64,000 bases of DNA from assembly GCF_900109755.1 (NCBI RefSeq), contig NZ_FOAR01000022.1:1-64000 (forward strand), read 5' to 3'. Of this stretch, positions 16,784 to 26,287 are shown one piece after another; positions within the stretch are counted from its first letter, which is position 1; every line of letters starts with the position of its first letter. The notes below the pieces were generated by a model. That model did no database searches and was not told the origin of the DNA. It saw only the letters and a list, made by a program, of their open reading frames with translations. Position numbers and translations under genes: made by a program. Source of the DNA: Pseudomonas agarici (GTDB taxonomy: Bacteria > Pseudomonadota > Gammaproteobacteria > Pseudomonadales > Pseudomonadaceae).

Positions 16784-17680
16784 ATGACCGTCAAACAGCT
16801 TAGAGCCTTTCTCACCGTTGCCCAGAGTTTAAGCTTTGCGGTGGCGGGGGAACGCCTTTATTTGTCGCAATCGGCCCTGAGCCTGACTATCAAGGCGCTG
16901 GAGGAGGGGTTGGGCGGTCGCCTGTTCAGTCGCAACACGCGTAATGTCGCGCTGACCCCGGAAGGCGAAGCCTTGCTACCCCTGGCCCGACGACTGATCG
17001 CCGACTGGGATAATGCCGAGGATGAACTGCGCCAGCGTTTCACCTTGCAACGGGGTCGGGTGACCTTGGCGGCGATGCCGTCGTTTGCTGGCAACTTGCT
17101 GCCGCCTATCCTCAAGACCTTTCGCGCTCGCTATCCCCAGGTCAATGTCGCGGTAAACGACGTGGTCAATGAGCAGGTGCTGGAGATGGTCGGGGATCGT
17201 CAGGTGGAACTTGGGGTGGCGTTTGCGCCGTTGCAGAACTCGTCGCTGACGTTCACGCCGTTGTATGTCGACCGTTTTGTCGCTGTGGTACCGGCCGATT
17301 CGCCCTTGGCCGAGCGCCAGGAGATCGACTGGGAGTCGTTGCTCAAGGAGCCCTTTATCACCTTGCAGCGCCCCTCCAATGTGCGGGTGATGCTAGAGGA
17401 GCATCTGCGAGCCAGGGGCATGACCCTGCCGGTGGAGTTCGAGAGTCATCAGTTGGCGACGGTGGGACGGATGGTCGCCAGTGGCCTTGGCGTGAGCGCG
17501 GTGCCAGCATTGTGCGTGGGACAGATGCGCGAGTTGGGTGCCCGTTGCATCACCCTGCATGATCCGGTGGTGGAGCGGGCCATCGGGGTATTGACCAAAC
17601 CCGGTCATGAGCTGTCCGCCGCCGCCCAGGCATTGTTCGATATCTTGTTGGAAGAAAAATCCCGTTACCTGAATTTTTGA
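16784..17680 (+). CDS. dhcR: LysR-family regulator of the dhc operon
   Basis: The 298-residue LysR protein has an N-terminal winged HTH (MTVKQLRAFLTVAQSLSFA, then LSQSALSLTIKALEEGLGGR) and a periplasmic-binding-like effector domain from about residue 90. I chose ATG 16784 because it gives the canonical LysR N-terminus. An ATG at 16757 would add nine residues without a ribosome-binding site. Divergent placement next to dhcA suggests control of the ketoacid CoA-transferase operon. The symbol follows synteny with P. aeruginosa and is not proven. Confidence 0.82.
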   Translation: MTVKQLRAFLTVAQSLSFAVAGERLYLSQSALSLTIKALEEGLGGRLFSRNTRNVALTPEGEALLPLARRLIADWDNAEDELRQRFTLQRGRVTLAAMPSFAGNLLPPILKTFRARYPQVNVAVNDVVNEQVLEMVGDRQVELGVAFAPLQNSSLTFTPLYVDRFVAVVPADSPLAERQEIDWESLLKEPFITLQRPSNVRVMLEEHLRARGMTLPVEFESHQLATVGRMVASGLGVSAVPALCVGQMRELGARCITLHDPVVERAIGVLTKPGHELSAAAQALFDILLEEKSRYLNF

Positions 17681-17756
17681 GAAATAACTCGGCCTTGCGT
17701 GGATCTTTTCCTACGATGCGCAATCATTACCCCATGAATATTCAAAGGAGGTGCGT

Positions 17757-18326
17757 ATGTTCATCCGGTCTTTGACCCTCGCGGCTCTGTCGCTTGTCGT
17801 GTCCAACCCCTTGTTGGCGGCCGATACCGACTCTCCGTTGGCCCAGGACTACCAAAGAAACCGTGCGTTGATCGTGATCGCGCCAAGTACGGCGGACCCG
17901 ACGTTGGTCGGGCTGAAAAAGGCGCTTGATGACCCTGCCAACCAGAAGGCTTTCGACGAGCGCCAACTGGTGCTCTATGAGGTGGCGCAGACCGTGGGCA
18001 AGCGAGCCAACAAATACATGGAGCAGCCGACCACCATGGCCCTGATTCGCGGGCTCAGGCTTGGGGTCACGCCCGAGGGCAAGGCCACGGTGATCCTGGT
18101 GGGCAAGGATGGTCAGCAGCAGACCCTCGAACATGACGGGCCATTGGCACTGAAGGAAGTGTTCAGCGCGGTCGATACGTTGCCGGCTTCCGAGAAGGAA
18201 ACCGTGGCGCCGACGCCCGCTCCACCAACGGCTGGCGCCGAGGCGAAGCCGGTCAAAGGCGCTAAGCCTGGCAAGGCGGAGAAAACCGGCAAAACGCCTA
18301 CTGTGCCCAAGGCGCTGGACGACTAA
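17757..18326 (+). CDS. DUF4174-family exported protein
   Basis: The 189-residue product has a signal peptide (MFIRSLTLAALSLVVSNPLLA). A thioredoxin-fold-like domain of the DUF4174 type follows: RALIVIAPSTADPTLVGL near residue 37, VILVGKDGQQQTLEHDGPL near 105. The tail of about 55 residues is low-complexity and Pro/Ala/Lys-rich (GAKPGKAEKTGKTP), likely disordered or wall-associated. AAAGGAG lies six bases before the ATG. It stands alone between the LysR gene and a gene fragment. Function unknown, possibly redox- or stress-related by fold. Confidence 0.78.
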   Translation: MFIRSLTLAALSLVVSNPLLAADTDSPLAQDYQRNRALIVIAPSTADPTLVGLKKALDDPANQKAFDERQLVLYEVAQTVGKRANKYMEQPTTMALIRGLRLGVTPEGKATVILVGKDGQQQTLEHDGPLALKEVFSAVDTLPASEKETVAPTPAPPTAGAEAKPVKGAKPGKAEKTGKTPTVPKALDD

Positions 18327-18336
18327 GCCGAGTAAT

Positions 18337-18522
18337 ATGAGCCCGGTGATTACTGACCGCTTTTTGTCGATCAGCTTTATCGCGGCATTGCCCGCGGCTG
18401 AAAAAGCCAAGGTTGCCGGGCAATTGCAAACCCTGATCGCAAGCCACCCAGCCTTGCGTGGCCAAGAGACCATCGCCTTTCCCTACCGGACCGAGGCTTA
18501 TCGCTGCCTGCGCCTGGACTGA
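18337..18522 (+). pseudogene. Probable 3' remnant of a SAM methyltransferase gene
   Basis: A 61-codon frame (DRFLSISFIAALPAAEKAKV, ending AFPYRTEAYRCLRLD) resembles the C-terminal 55-60 residues of class I SAM-dependent methyltransferases (type 11), whose last strand ends in a similar FPYRTEAYRC run. There is no ribosome-binding site, and the preceding DUF4174 gene ends ten bases upstream, so the catalytic part is missing. It is most simply the tail of a deleted gene. A short expressed peptide cannot be excluded. Confidence 0.4.
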
Positions 18523-18681
18523 TGCTCGACGCCCGGCCTGACGTTGGGCAACAGACGGAAGAGGGGCTCCTATCCGTATCTGGTTATAATCTTAGATTGT
18601 ATTTTTATAAGCATTCATAACATTAAGCGCTATGCTGCCCACCGGTTTTTGTCGTCTCGCTAGATTCTCCGGGGTTTGCTA

Positions 18682-19467
18682 ATGGATGTCGGTAATTTCG
18701 GTTTTGTCACGGCAGGCTTGGTGGTCGGTTTTATTGTCGGATTGACAGGTGTCGGTGGCGGCTCTCTGATGACGCCGATCTTGCTGTGGTTTGGCATCAA
18801 CCCGGTAACGGCTGTGGGCACCGATCTCTTGTACGCTGCGATTACCAAGTCCGGTGGCGTTCTCGTTCATAAGAAAAACGACAATATCGACTGGAAGATC
18901 ACCGGCTGGCTAACCCTTGGCAGTGTGCCGGCGGTGGTGTTGACCCTGTGGTTCCTGAGCAGCCTGCACACCGCGCCTGAATCCCTGAACAGCGTTATCA
19001 AGCGGTCGCTGGGCGTTGTGCTGCTGCTGACGGCGCTGGCCGTGTTGTTCAAGAACAAGTTGCTGGCTTTTGCCCACCGCCGAGGCGTCGACCACTCGCA
19101 AATCAGTGCGCCGAAGTTGAACGGGCTGACCCTGCTGACCGGGCTGGTTCTCGGTACCATGGTGGCCTTGACCTCCATTGGCGCCGGAGCCTTGGGCACG
19201 GTGGCGTTGTTTATTCTCTATCCGTTTCTACCGACCCGGCGCCTGGTGGGCACGGAAATCGCGCACGCGGTACCGCTGACGCTGGTGGCGGGCCTCGGGC
19301 ATGCGAGCATGGGCAACATGAACTGGGAACTGCTGGGCTTCCTGCTGATGGGCTCGCTGCCGGGGATCTATATCGGCAGCCATCTGACCGGGCGGGTATC
19401 GGATGGGTGGTTGCGACCGTTCCTGGCAGTGATGCTGTTTATGATCGGCTATAAGCTGGTGTTCTGA
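18682..19467 (+). CDS. TauE/SafE-family membrane permease
   Basis: The 261-residue integral membrane protein has about eight hydrophobic segments in two similar halves. Each half begins with the family's small-residue motif (GFIVGLTGVGGGSLMTPIL near residue 18, LGTMVALTSIGAGALGTVAL near 155). The family is associated with export or uptake of sulfite, sulfonates and organic acids; the substrate here is unknown. I set the start at ATG 18682. It is monocistronic, with long intergenic regions on both sides. Confidence 0.88.
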   Translation: MDVGNFGFVTAGLVVGFIVGLTGVGGGSLMTPILLWFGINPVTAVGTDLLYAAITKSGGVLVHKKNDNIDWKITGWLTLGSVPAVVLTLWFLSSLHTAPESLNSVIKRSLGVVLLLTALAVLFKNKLLAFAHRRGVDHSQISAPKLNGLTLLTGLVLGTMVALTSIGAGALGTVALFILYPFLPTRRLVGTEIAHAVPLTLVAGLGHASMGNMNWELLGFLLMGSLPGIYIGSHLTGRVSDGWLRPFLAVMLFMIGYKLVF

Positions 19468-19804
19468 TATCGCCACCTAATTAATCGCCATAACTCCTTT
19501 CAGGTTCCATCTGTTAGATCGCTTCAGTGCGAATCCTGCCGGTCGTCGAGCGAAGCTGGCCTCGGCGGAGAACTCGAGAGCGTTGCTTCAGTCGAGGCAA
19601 TAAATCGAGGGGCAGGCACGAGATTACCGCGTCAGTCTGACGGCTTCGGGATAAATCTTTGCGTCAGAATTTAAATTTAAAGTACTCGCATTGGATGAAG
19701 ATCGGCAATTGACCTGCAACCTTTGATGTAACACTCGCGGTGGTTTTTTAGGCTGCACCAGCGAGGCCGGTGTAATGTATTGGAAAATAACGGCGGAGCC
19801 CTCT
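19468..19804. other. Intergenic region before the hybrid kinase
   Basis: No gene is supported in these 337 bases. There is an AT-rich tract around 19668-19682 (TTTAAATTTAAAG) and a GC-rich first half. The kinase ribosome-binding site (GGAG) is at the end. The region presumably holds the kinase promoter. Confidence 0.5.
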
Positions 19805-21760
19805 ATGTCCGATCAGCCTGCGTTTCGAAACGACTTCGACGATAACCGGTTCCGTCTGTTGGTCGATGCGGGCATCGACTGCGCCATTTACACGATCGAT
19901 CCCCAGGGCGTTGTCGTCAGTTGGAACAAAGGGGCCGAGCGCTGTAAGGGGTATCCAGAGGAAGAAATCCTCGGTGCACACTTCTCCTGCTTCTACACCC
20001 CTGAAGACCGCCGAGACGGAGTGCCCGAGCAGGCCCTGGACACCGCTATCAGCGAGGGGCGATTTGAAGGCCAGGGCTGGCGAGTACGCAAGGACGGCAC
20101 ACGTTTCTGGTGCTATGTAGTCATCGACCCGATTCGCGATCCACTGGGGGGCCTGCTGGGGTTCGCGAAAATCACTCGTGACCTGACCGAGCATAAGCTT
20201 GCCGAGCAAAACCTGAAACAGAGTGAGCAGCAGTTTCGTCTGCTGGTGCAAAGCGTTACCGACTATGCCATCTACATGCTTGACCGTGAGGGGCGGGTCA
20301 GCAGTTGGAATCCGGGCGCACAGCGTATCAAGGGGTATTTGCCGCAGGAAGTCATCGGGAAGAATTTCTCGATGTTCTACACCGAACAGGATCGCGCCAC
20401 TGACGAACCCCTCCGGGCCCTGGATATCGCCGCGCGCGAGGGGCGATTCGAAAAGCAGGGCTGGCGGGTACGCAAGGACGGCACGCAGTTCCTGGCCCAT
20501 GTGATACTGGACCCGATCCGCGCCGATACCGGCAAGATTATCGGCTTTGCCAAAATCACTCGCGATATCAGTGAGTCGGTCGAGGCGCAAAAAAAGCTGG
20601 AGCTGGCGCGCGAGGCGCTGTTTCAGTCGCAAAAGCTCCAGGCCATCGGCCAACTCAGTGGCGGTATCGCCCATGATTTCAACAACTTGCTAACGGTCAT
20701 CCAAGGCAATCTTGAGCTGCTGCACAAACGCGTCGACGGCGATCCGAAACTCTCGCGGCTGGTGGACAACGCTTTGCTCGGTACCGAGCGCGGGGTTTCG
20801 CTGACCCAACGCATGCTGGCTTTCGCCCGCCGTCAGGAACTCAAGACCGAAGTGGTGCACCTGCCGCGGTTGATCACCAATCTCCTCGACCTGTTATGCA
20901 GCTCGGCAGGGCCACAGGTGGTGGTTCAGGTCCAACTGTCGGAGGAGTTGCCGGCGGTACATGTCGACATCAACCAGTTGGAGTTGGCATTGCTCAACCT
21001 GGTGAGCAATTCCCGCGATGCGATGCCGGCGGGTGGCACCATCCGGATCAACGCCGAGATCCACGGCAGGACCGGCACGCTGCCCCACGATGACTATGTG
21101 TGCCTGTCGGTGATCGATGATGGCGAAGGCATGGATGAGCAAACCCTGGCTTACGCGGCCGATCCGTTCTTCACTACCAAGGGGGTTGGCAAGGGCACCG
21201 GTCTGGGGCTGTCGATGGTCCACGGCCTGGCGGAGCAACTGGGCGGGCAGTTGGTGCTCAAAAGTAGCAAGGATCAGGGCACCACCGCGCAACTCTGGTT
21301 GCCGGTAGCTACCGATGCCGTCACGCGGCTGCCGTTGCTACCGGAGAAAACGCCTGGGCCACTGTTCAAGCCCTTGACGGTGCTGGTGGTTGACGATGAC
21401 AGCCTGGTCCTCAACAGCACCATGATGCTGTTGGAAGATTTGGGGCATCGGGTAATTTGCGCGGTTTCCGGCGTCCAGGCACTGCAGTGCTTTGGGCACA
21501 AACCGGATATCGACCTGATGATCACCGACGTGGCCATGCCGCAGATGGACGGGGCGCAGTTGGCCGAGGCTGTGCGCAACTTGTATCCCGCGCTGCCGAT
21601 CATTCTTGCCACCGGATATGCCCAGCATCTGGAGGGCATGGCTGTGCAGCTCCCGCGAATCCTCAAACCTTACAACCAATTGCAACTGAAGGAGGCCCTG
21701 GCGCGGGCCATGCCCAGGGAAACACCGCCAGGCGCCGATCTTCCCCCAGCGCTGGCTTGA
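19805..21760 (+). CDS. Hybrid sensor histidine kinase with two PAS domains and a receiver
   Basis: The 651-residue soluble protein has two tandem PAS/PAC units (about residues 15-125 and 140-250) with matching EGRFEGQGWRVRKDGTRFW-like segments. A HisKA domain follows, with the phospho-accepting histidine at about residue 290 in GGIAHDFNNLL. The ATPase domain shows NLVSNSRDAM, DDGEGMD and GTGLGLSMV. A C-terminal receiver carries the phospho-acceptor Asp at about residue 575 in MITDVAMPQMDG. There are no transmembrane segments, so it senses a cytoplasmic cue such as redox state or light, depending on PAS ligands. I chose ATG 19805 for its GGAG. It ends six bases from the convergent ybhN-like gene, with no obvious terminator. 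Confidence 0.92.
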   Translation: MSDQPAFRNDFDDNRFRLLVDAGIDCAIYTIDPQGVVVSWNKGAERCKGYPEEEILGAHFSCFYTPEDRRDGVPEQALDTAISEGRFEGQGWRVRKDGTRFWCYVVIDPIRDPLGGLLGFAKITRDLTEHKLAEQNLKQSEQQFRLLVQSVTDYAIYMLDREGRVSSWNPGAQRIKGYLPQEVIGKNFSMFYTEQDRATDEPLRALDIAAREGRFEKQGWRVRKDGTQFLAHVILDPIRADTGKIIGFAKITRDISESVEAQKKLELAREALFQSQKLQAIGQLSGGIAHDFNNLLTVIQGNLELLHKRVDGDPKLSRLVDNALLGTERGVSLTQRMLAFARRQELKTEVVHLPRLITNLLDLLCSSAGPQVVVQVQLSEELPAVHVDINQLELALLNLVSNSRDAMPAGGTIRINAEIHGRTGTLPHDDYVCLSVIDDGEGMDEQTLAYAADPFFTTKGVGKGTGLGLSMVHGLAEQLGGQLVLKSSKDQGTTAQLWLPVATDAVTRLPLLPEKTPGPLFKPLTVLVVDDDSLVLNSTMMLLEDLGHRVICAVSGVQALQCFGHKPDIDLMITDVAMPQMDGAQLAEAVRNLYPALPIILATGYAQHLEGMAVQLPRILKPYNQLQLKEALARAMPRETPPGADLPPALA

Positions 21761-21766
21761 AGTAGA

Positions 21767-22720
21767 CTAGCGAGGCACTTCCCTGTATTGCCGACGCATT
21801 GTCCTGGCGCGTTTTTCCAGGACCAGATAGGTTATCGCCGCCAGTAACAGGGGTGCCAGATAGTAGAAGGTTCGATAGCCCAGCAAGGCGGCGATCAAGG
21901 GAGCCCGGTCCAACTGGTCGTGCAACAGCGCAATAAATACCGTCTCCAGCACACCGAGGCCAGCGGGAATGTGGGCGATGACTCCAGCCACGCAACTGAT
22001 CAACAGGACACCCAAGATCGAGGGATACACCAGCTCATGGGGCAACAGCATGAAGATCAGCCCCGCCATCAGTGCCCAGTTGCTGGCGCCGAGCCCGACC
22101 TGGAGTAGCGCCAGGCGCAGCGAAGGCAAGGTAATCTCGTGCTGGCGCCAGACCCAGGTTCTTCGTTGGACGAAGCCACAGGCATAGAGGTATCCACCCG
22201 CCAGGACGAGGAGCAACAGCCCCAACAGTTGCAGGCTGGCAACGCCAATGGCCCAGCTATCGGGTAGTTTGACCAGGCGCAAGGAAAAGACCACTCCGGC
22301 CAGAGCTATATAGCCGATCCAGTTCGTGACGATTCCCAGGGTAATGATCCGAGTGATGGTCGGCGTATCCAGGCCCAGGCGCGTATAGAGACGGTAGCGC
22401 AGGGCTATGCCGCCGATCCAGGTGGTGAAATTCAGGTTGAAGGCGTAGCAGACAAATGCCACGGGTAGTACCTGGCGTGTTGGCAGGGCGTGGCCGGTAT
22501 ACGAGCGTCCGAGCAGATCGTAGCCGCTGACCACCCCATAGCTCATCAGCGCCATGACCAGGGCGGTTAGCAGTGTCGCGGGAGCATAGCTGCGTGCCGA
22601 GCGCACTACTTCACTCCAGTCCAGATGACGCACCAACAGGTAGAGCAGGACCAGCACCAGTACCAGAAAGAACAGTGTCAACAGATGCTTGCTCCATGTC
22701 TTCCAGGCTTGAGCGGTCAT
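21767..22720 (-). CDS. ybhN: YbhN-like (UPF0104, LPG synthase N-domain-type) membrane protein
   Basis: The 317-residue integral membrane protein has about eight hydrophobic helices. It contains family features of the lysylphosphatidylglycerol synthase transmembrane domain (VLPVAFVCYAFNLNFTTWIGG; AGVIAHIPAGLGVLETVF). It is the third gene of a ybhP-clsB-ybhN operon, and its ATG shares one base with the clsB stop. The gene order matches E. coli. A role in lipid handling or flipping is likely but not shown by sequence. Confidence 0.85.
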   Translation of the reverse strand: MTAQAWKTWSKHLLTLFFLVLVLVLLYLLVRHLDWSEVVRSARSYAPATLLTALVMALMSYGVVSGYDLLGRSYTGHALPTRQVLPVAFVCYAFNLNFTTWIGGIALRYRLYTRLGLDTPTITRIITLGIVTNWIGYIALAGVVFSLRLVKLPDSWAIGVASLQLLGLLLLVLAGGYLYACGFVQRRTWVWRQHEITLPSLRLALLQVGLGASNWALMAGLIFMLLPHELVYPSILGVLLISCVAGVIAHIPAGLGVLETVFIALLHDQLDRAPLIAALLGYRTFYYLAPLLLAAITYLVLEKRARTMRRQYREVPR

Positions 22721-23919
22721 CAGTTATTGCCCTTGTGAAGGTAACTGCCGGGCTCATCGGGCGTCCATGGGTGCAGGTCCTGGCGGTGCGCCGGCAACCA
22801 GCCGGCGATAGTCGGAAAATATCTCGTGCAGTGGAAGCATAGGAAGATCAGCGGCGCCCGCCACCAGTAACCCCGGATCATCCGCTGTAAGGTGATGCGC
22901 TTGCAGTGCTGGCTGACCAGTTCGGACAGATGCCGGTGCAGGTTCCCGGTGAAAACCGCGTCGCGGATGAACAGATTGGCTTCCAGGTTCAGCGCCAAAC
23001 TCAGCGGATCAAGATTGCTGGAGCCGACCGTGGCCCATTCGTCATCTATCAACGCCACTTTTCCATGTAATGGACGTTGGCAGTATTCAAAAATTTTCAC
23101 CCCGTCGCGCAGCAGGTCGTTGTACAGCAACCGGGAAAAGGCCCGCACCCAGCGCATATCCGGTTGCCCCTGCAGAATCAGGGTGACGTCGACCCCCCGT
23201 CTGGCGGCGTTGCGCAATGCGCGCAGGAGCCGATAACCGGGGAAGAAATAGGCATTGGCCACCACCAGCCGTGTGCGCGCAGCCTGAAACGCGGCGAGGT
23301 AATGGGCCTCGATGTCATGGGTATGGTGCAAGTTGTCACGTTCGAGCAGCATGGCCCGAGCGGGACCACTGGGCACTGGCGTGGGCAGTAGCTGGCTCGG
23401 TGGGGCAAGCACCGCGGCCAGCAGGCGCAGGCTCGAATCGCGGATCTGCCTGACCACAGGGCCTGTGACCTCCACGGCATAGTCCTGCTTGGCCATGGGA
23501 CCATAGTCGATCAGATGATCGGCTCCGTAATTGAGTCCGCCAATAAAGGCGCGCCGCCCATCGATGACCACGATCTTGCGGTGCAGGCGACGGAACAGAT
23601 TGGTGCGCAGACCAATCAGACGGGGTTGGGGGTCAAAGATGTGTACCCTGACACCCTCGGCGGTCATGGCATGGATAAACGCCTTCGGCAGGTCAGCCGT
23701 GCCGTAGCCATCCATCGCGACTTCGACCCGCACGCCGCGCTGCGCGGCTTTGATCAGCACCTGTTGTAACGCTCGCCCGACCTTGTCGTCGACGATGATG
23801 AAGGTTTCTAGCAACACCTCCTGTTGGGCCAGGCGAATGCTCGTGAACACCCGCTCGTAGTAGTCCTCGCCGTTGACCAGTAGTTGTACGTCGTTGCCGT
23901 CCTCCCATGAACCGTTCAC
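22720..23919 (-). CDS. clsB: Cardiolipin synthase B (phospholipase D family)
   Basis: The 399-residue protein has two HKD phosphodiesterase motifs: HRKIVVIDGRRAFIGGLNYG near residue 113 and HGKVALIDDEWATVGSSNLD near 300. It transfers a phosphatidyl group to form cardiolipin at the inner membrane. I chose GTG 23919, whose overlap with the ybhP stop (GTGA) is typical of coupled genes. The longer frame to 23973 extends into ybhP. Length is close to E. coli ClsB. It lies between ybhP and ybhN. Confidence 0.9.
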   Translation of the reverse strand: MNGSWEDGNDVQLLVNGEDYYERVFTSIRLAQQEVLLETFIIVDDKVGRALQQVLIKAAQRGVRVEVAMDGYGTADLPKAFIHAMTAEGVRVHIFDPQPRLIGLRTNLFRRLHRKIVVIDGRRAFIGGLNYGADHLIDYGPMAKQDYAVEVTGPVVRQIRDSSLRLLAAVLAPPSQLLPTPVPSGPARAMLLERDNLHHTHDIEAHYLAAFQAARTRLVVANAYFFPGYRLLRALRNAARRGVDVTLILQGQPDMRWVRAFSRLLYNDLLRDGVKIFEYCQRPLHGKVALIDDEWATVGSSNLDPLSLALNLEANLFIRDAVFTGNLHRHLSELVSQHCKRITLQRMIRGYWWRAPLIFLCFHCTRYFPTIAGWLPAHRQDLHPWTPDEPGSYLHKGNN

Positions 23920-24710
23920 AGCAGCACCTCCACGGCCAGGGCAGCGTGGTCCGACAAGTGTGACCATGGCCACGCGGAGAGCACGTTGGCCGTGCCCGGC
24001 TGCGCGTTGCGCAGGTAGATGCGATCAAGGCGCAACAGCGGCAGGCGCGCGGGAAAGCTGCGGGCCGGGGCGCCCTGGGTGTGGGAGAAGGCTTCGACAA
24101 GCGATTGCGCGGCCAGGCGGGTATCGGCACGCCGGCGCCAATCGTTGAAGTCACCGGCAATGATCACGGGCGTAGTGGCTGGCAAGCTCTTCAGGTAGTC
24201 GAGCAACAGATCGACCTGGCGCTGGCGCTGGGCTTCGCGTAATCCCAAATGTACACAAATGGCATGCACTTGTGCATGGCCCGACACCTCCAGGCGACAA
24301 TGCAGCAAGCCACGCTGCTCGTTGCCCCGGACCGAGACATCTAGATTGTCGTAGGCCTGGATCGGAAATTTCGAGAGTAGGGCATTGCCATGGTCGCCAT
24401 CGGGGTAGACCACGTTGCGCCCGTAGGCGAAATCCGGCCACATGGTGTCGGCGAGAAACTCGTACTGTGGCAACGACGGCCAGGCAGGGTGGCGGCGGGC
24501 ATGGCGGATCTGGCTGCCATGCACCTCCTGGAGAAACACCAGGTCAGCCCCCGTGGTGCGCACGGCATCGCGCAACTCGGGCAGGATAAATCGCCGGTTG
24601 AGCGGCGTGAAACCCTTGTGTACATTGAGCGTGAGCACCGTGAGTCGCCGCACCGGAGGGGCTTGCCGGGTGATATCGGCGAGGTCCGGCAGCGTGCTGC
24701 TCCTGATCAT
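23916..24710 (-). CDS. ybhP: Endonuclease/exonuclease/phosphatase-family protein YbhP
   Basis: The 264-residue protein of the DNase I-like superfamily shows LTLNVHKGF near residue 26, the acidic LVFLQEVHG near 58, VIIAGDFNDWRR near 182 and the C-terminal SDHAAL with the catalytic Asp-His. The metal-dependent phosphoesterase site is complete. Its place as first gene of the cardiolipin synthase operon suggests action on a lipid or its head group rather than on DNA. GGAGGAG precedes the ATG at good spacing. Confidence 0.87.
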   Translation of the reverse strand: MIRSSTLPDLADITRQAPPVRRLTVLTLNVHKGFTPLNRRFILPELRDAVRTTGADLVFLQEVHGSQIRHARRHPAWPSLPQYEFLADTMWPDFAYGRNVVYPDGDHGNALLSKFPIQAYDNLDVSVRGNEQRGLLHCRLEVSGHAQVHAICVHLGLREAQRQRQVDLLLDYLKSLPATTPVIIAGDFNDWRRRADTRLAAQSLVEAFSHTQGAPARSFPARLPLLRLDRIYLRNAQPGTANVLSAWPWSHLSDHAALAVEVLL

Positions 24711-24852
24711 GGCTCCTCCGATTCGGCTATCCCATCAATATAGGTGCGACCAGAAGGTTTTCGGCGGAGTTCAAGGTGAGTGACGAATGGCTGCGGGCAG
24801 GGTAGCACCGCAAGGTTGTCACACGGCGCTGATCCGGCGATCACATCCGTCA

Positions 24853-26208
24853 TTACTGCAACAGATGTACTGCCAGACCGATGAGCGCACAGACCAGCAA
24901 CACCTGGATGACGCCCCGCTTGAAGCGCAACAGGGCAATCGCCGCGGCGATGGCGATCAGTGCCGAAGGCCAATCGAGATTGCCCCTGAAGCCCTGTGGC
25001 CAGAGCACGTGGTAACCAAAGAAACACGCCAGGTTGAGAATCACACCGACAACTGCTGCCGTAATGGCAGTGAGCGGGGCAGTGAACCTGAGTTCCTCGT
25101 GGGTCGACTCCACCAGCGGCCCACCGGCGAGGATGAACAGGAACGAGGGCAGGAAAGTGAACCAGGTTACGAGGGTGGCGGCCACCGCACCCGCTAGAAA
25201 TACCTGGTCGGCACCGAATACCTGCGAAACATAAGCCCCGACAAAAGCCGCGAAGGCGACCACCATGATCAGCGGCCCCGGCGTGGTTTCCCCCAAGGCC
25301 AGTCCGTCGATCATCTGGGTCGCGGTTAGCCAGCCGTAGTGACCGACCGCGCCTTGATAGACATAGGGGAGCACGGCGTAGGCGCCGCCAAAGGTCAGTA
25401 ACGCGGCTTTGGTGAAGAACCAGCTCATCTGGGTCAAGGTGCCCTCCCAACCATAGAGTGCGCTCAAGACGCCCATCGGCAACGCCCACAGCGCGGCGCC
25501 GATCAGTACCAGCCAACCCAGTTTTAACCAACTGAACCGGGCATGCGCCGGGGACGGCGTGTCGTCATCGATCAAGGCGGGGCCAAATGATTTTCTGTCG
25601 CTGCTATGGCCGCCCGTCCTGAACTTTTCGGGCGCCAGGCGTCCTCCGACATAGCCGATCAAGGCCGCGCCCAGGACGATCAAAGGAAATGGCAGGTTGA
25701 ACGCAAAGATCGCCGTGAATGAAGCGGCTGCTATCGCCCACAGTCCATTATTCTTCAGCGCCCGAGAGCCGATCCGATGGGCCGCCTGCACCACGATAGC
25801 CGTCACGGCGGGCTTGATTCCGTAGAAGAGCCCCGCCACGACGGGCACTTCACCAAAGGCGATGTACATCCAGGACAACGTGATCAGGATGAACAGTGAG
25901 GGCAACACAAACAGTGCTCCGGCAATCACGCCTCCCCATGTCCGATGCATCAACCAGCCGATGTAGGTGGCCAGTTGCTGGGCTTCCGGACCAGGCAACA
26001 ACATGCAGTAGTTGAGGGCATGCAGAAAACGCCGCTCGGAGATCCAGCGCCGTCGCTCCACCAGTTCCTGGTGCATGATCGAAATCTGTCCTGCTGGTCC
26101 GCCAAAGCTGATGAAGCCAAGTTTGAGCCAGAACCAGAACGCCTCGCGCAAACTGATCGGCCTGGGTCTGGACAGCTCTTCAAGCGTTGGGGCGAACGCC
26201 TTGTGCAT
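24853..26208 (-). CDS. chrA: Chromate transporter, two-domain ChrA
   Basis: The 451-residue membrane protein is of the long-chain CHR type. Two homologous halves each begin with the FGGP/FGGA motif (LGFISFGGPAGQISIMHQ near residue 30, LLTFGGAYAVLPYVYQG near 265) and a LxLGETTPGP/LLPGPEAQQ motif. About ten to twelve membrane spans are present. ChrA effluxes chromate or related anions and confers resistance. AGGAG lies seven bases before the ATG. No other metal-resistance genes are adjacent. The VOC gene starts upstream in the same direction. Confidence 0.92.
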   Translation of the reverse strand: MHKAFAPTLEELSRPRPISLREAFWFWLKLGFISFGGPAGQISIMHQELVERRRWISERRFLHALNYCMLLPGPEAQQLATYIGWLMHRTWGGVIAGALFVLPSLFILITLSWMYIAFGEVPVVAGLFYGIKPAVTAIVVQAAHRIGSRALKNNGLWAIAAASFTAIFAFNLPFPLIVLGAALIGYVGGRLAPEKFRTGGHSSDRKSFGPALIDDDTPSPAHARFSWLKLGWLVLIGAALWALPMGVLSALYGWEGTLTQMSWFFTKAALLTFGGAYAVLPYVYQGAVGHYGWLTATQMIDGLALGETTPGPLIMVVAFAAFVGAYVSQVFGADQVFLAGAVAATLVTWFTFLPSFLFILAGGPLVESTHEELRFTAPLTAITAAVVGVILNLACFFGYHVLWPQGFRGNLDWPSALIAIAAAIALLRFKRGVIQVLLVCALIGLAVHLLQ

Positions 26209-26287
26209 CGGGTGACTCCTGTGTGCATGGCCATGCTATTGGGTTACCTCGATGATACCGGCGTCCACCGACCCCTGTCCGGATCGC

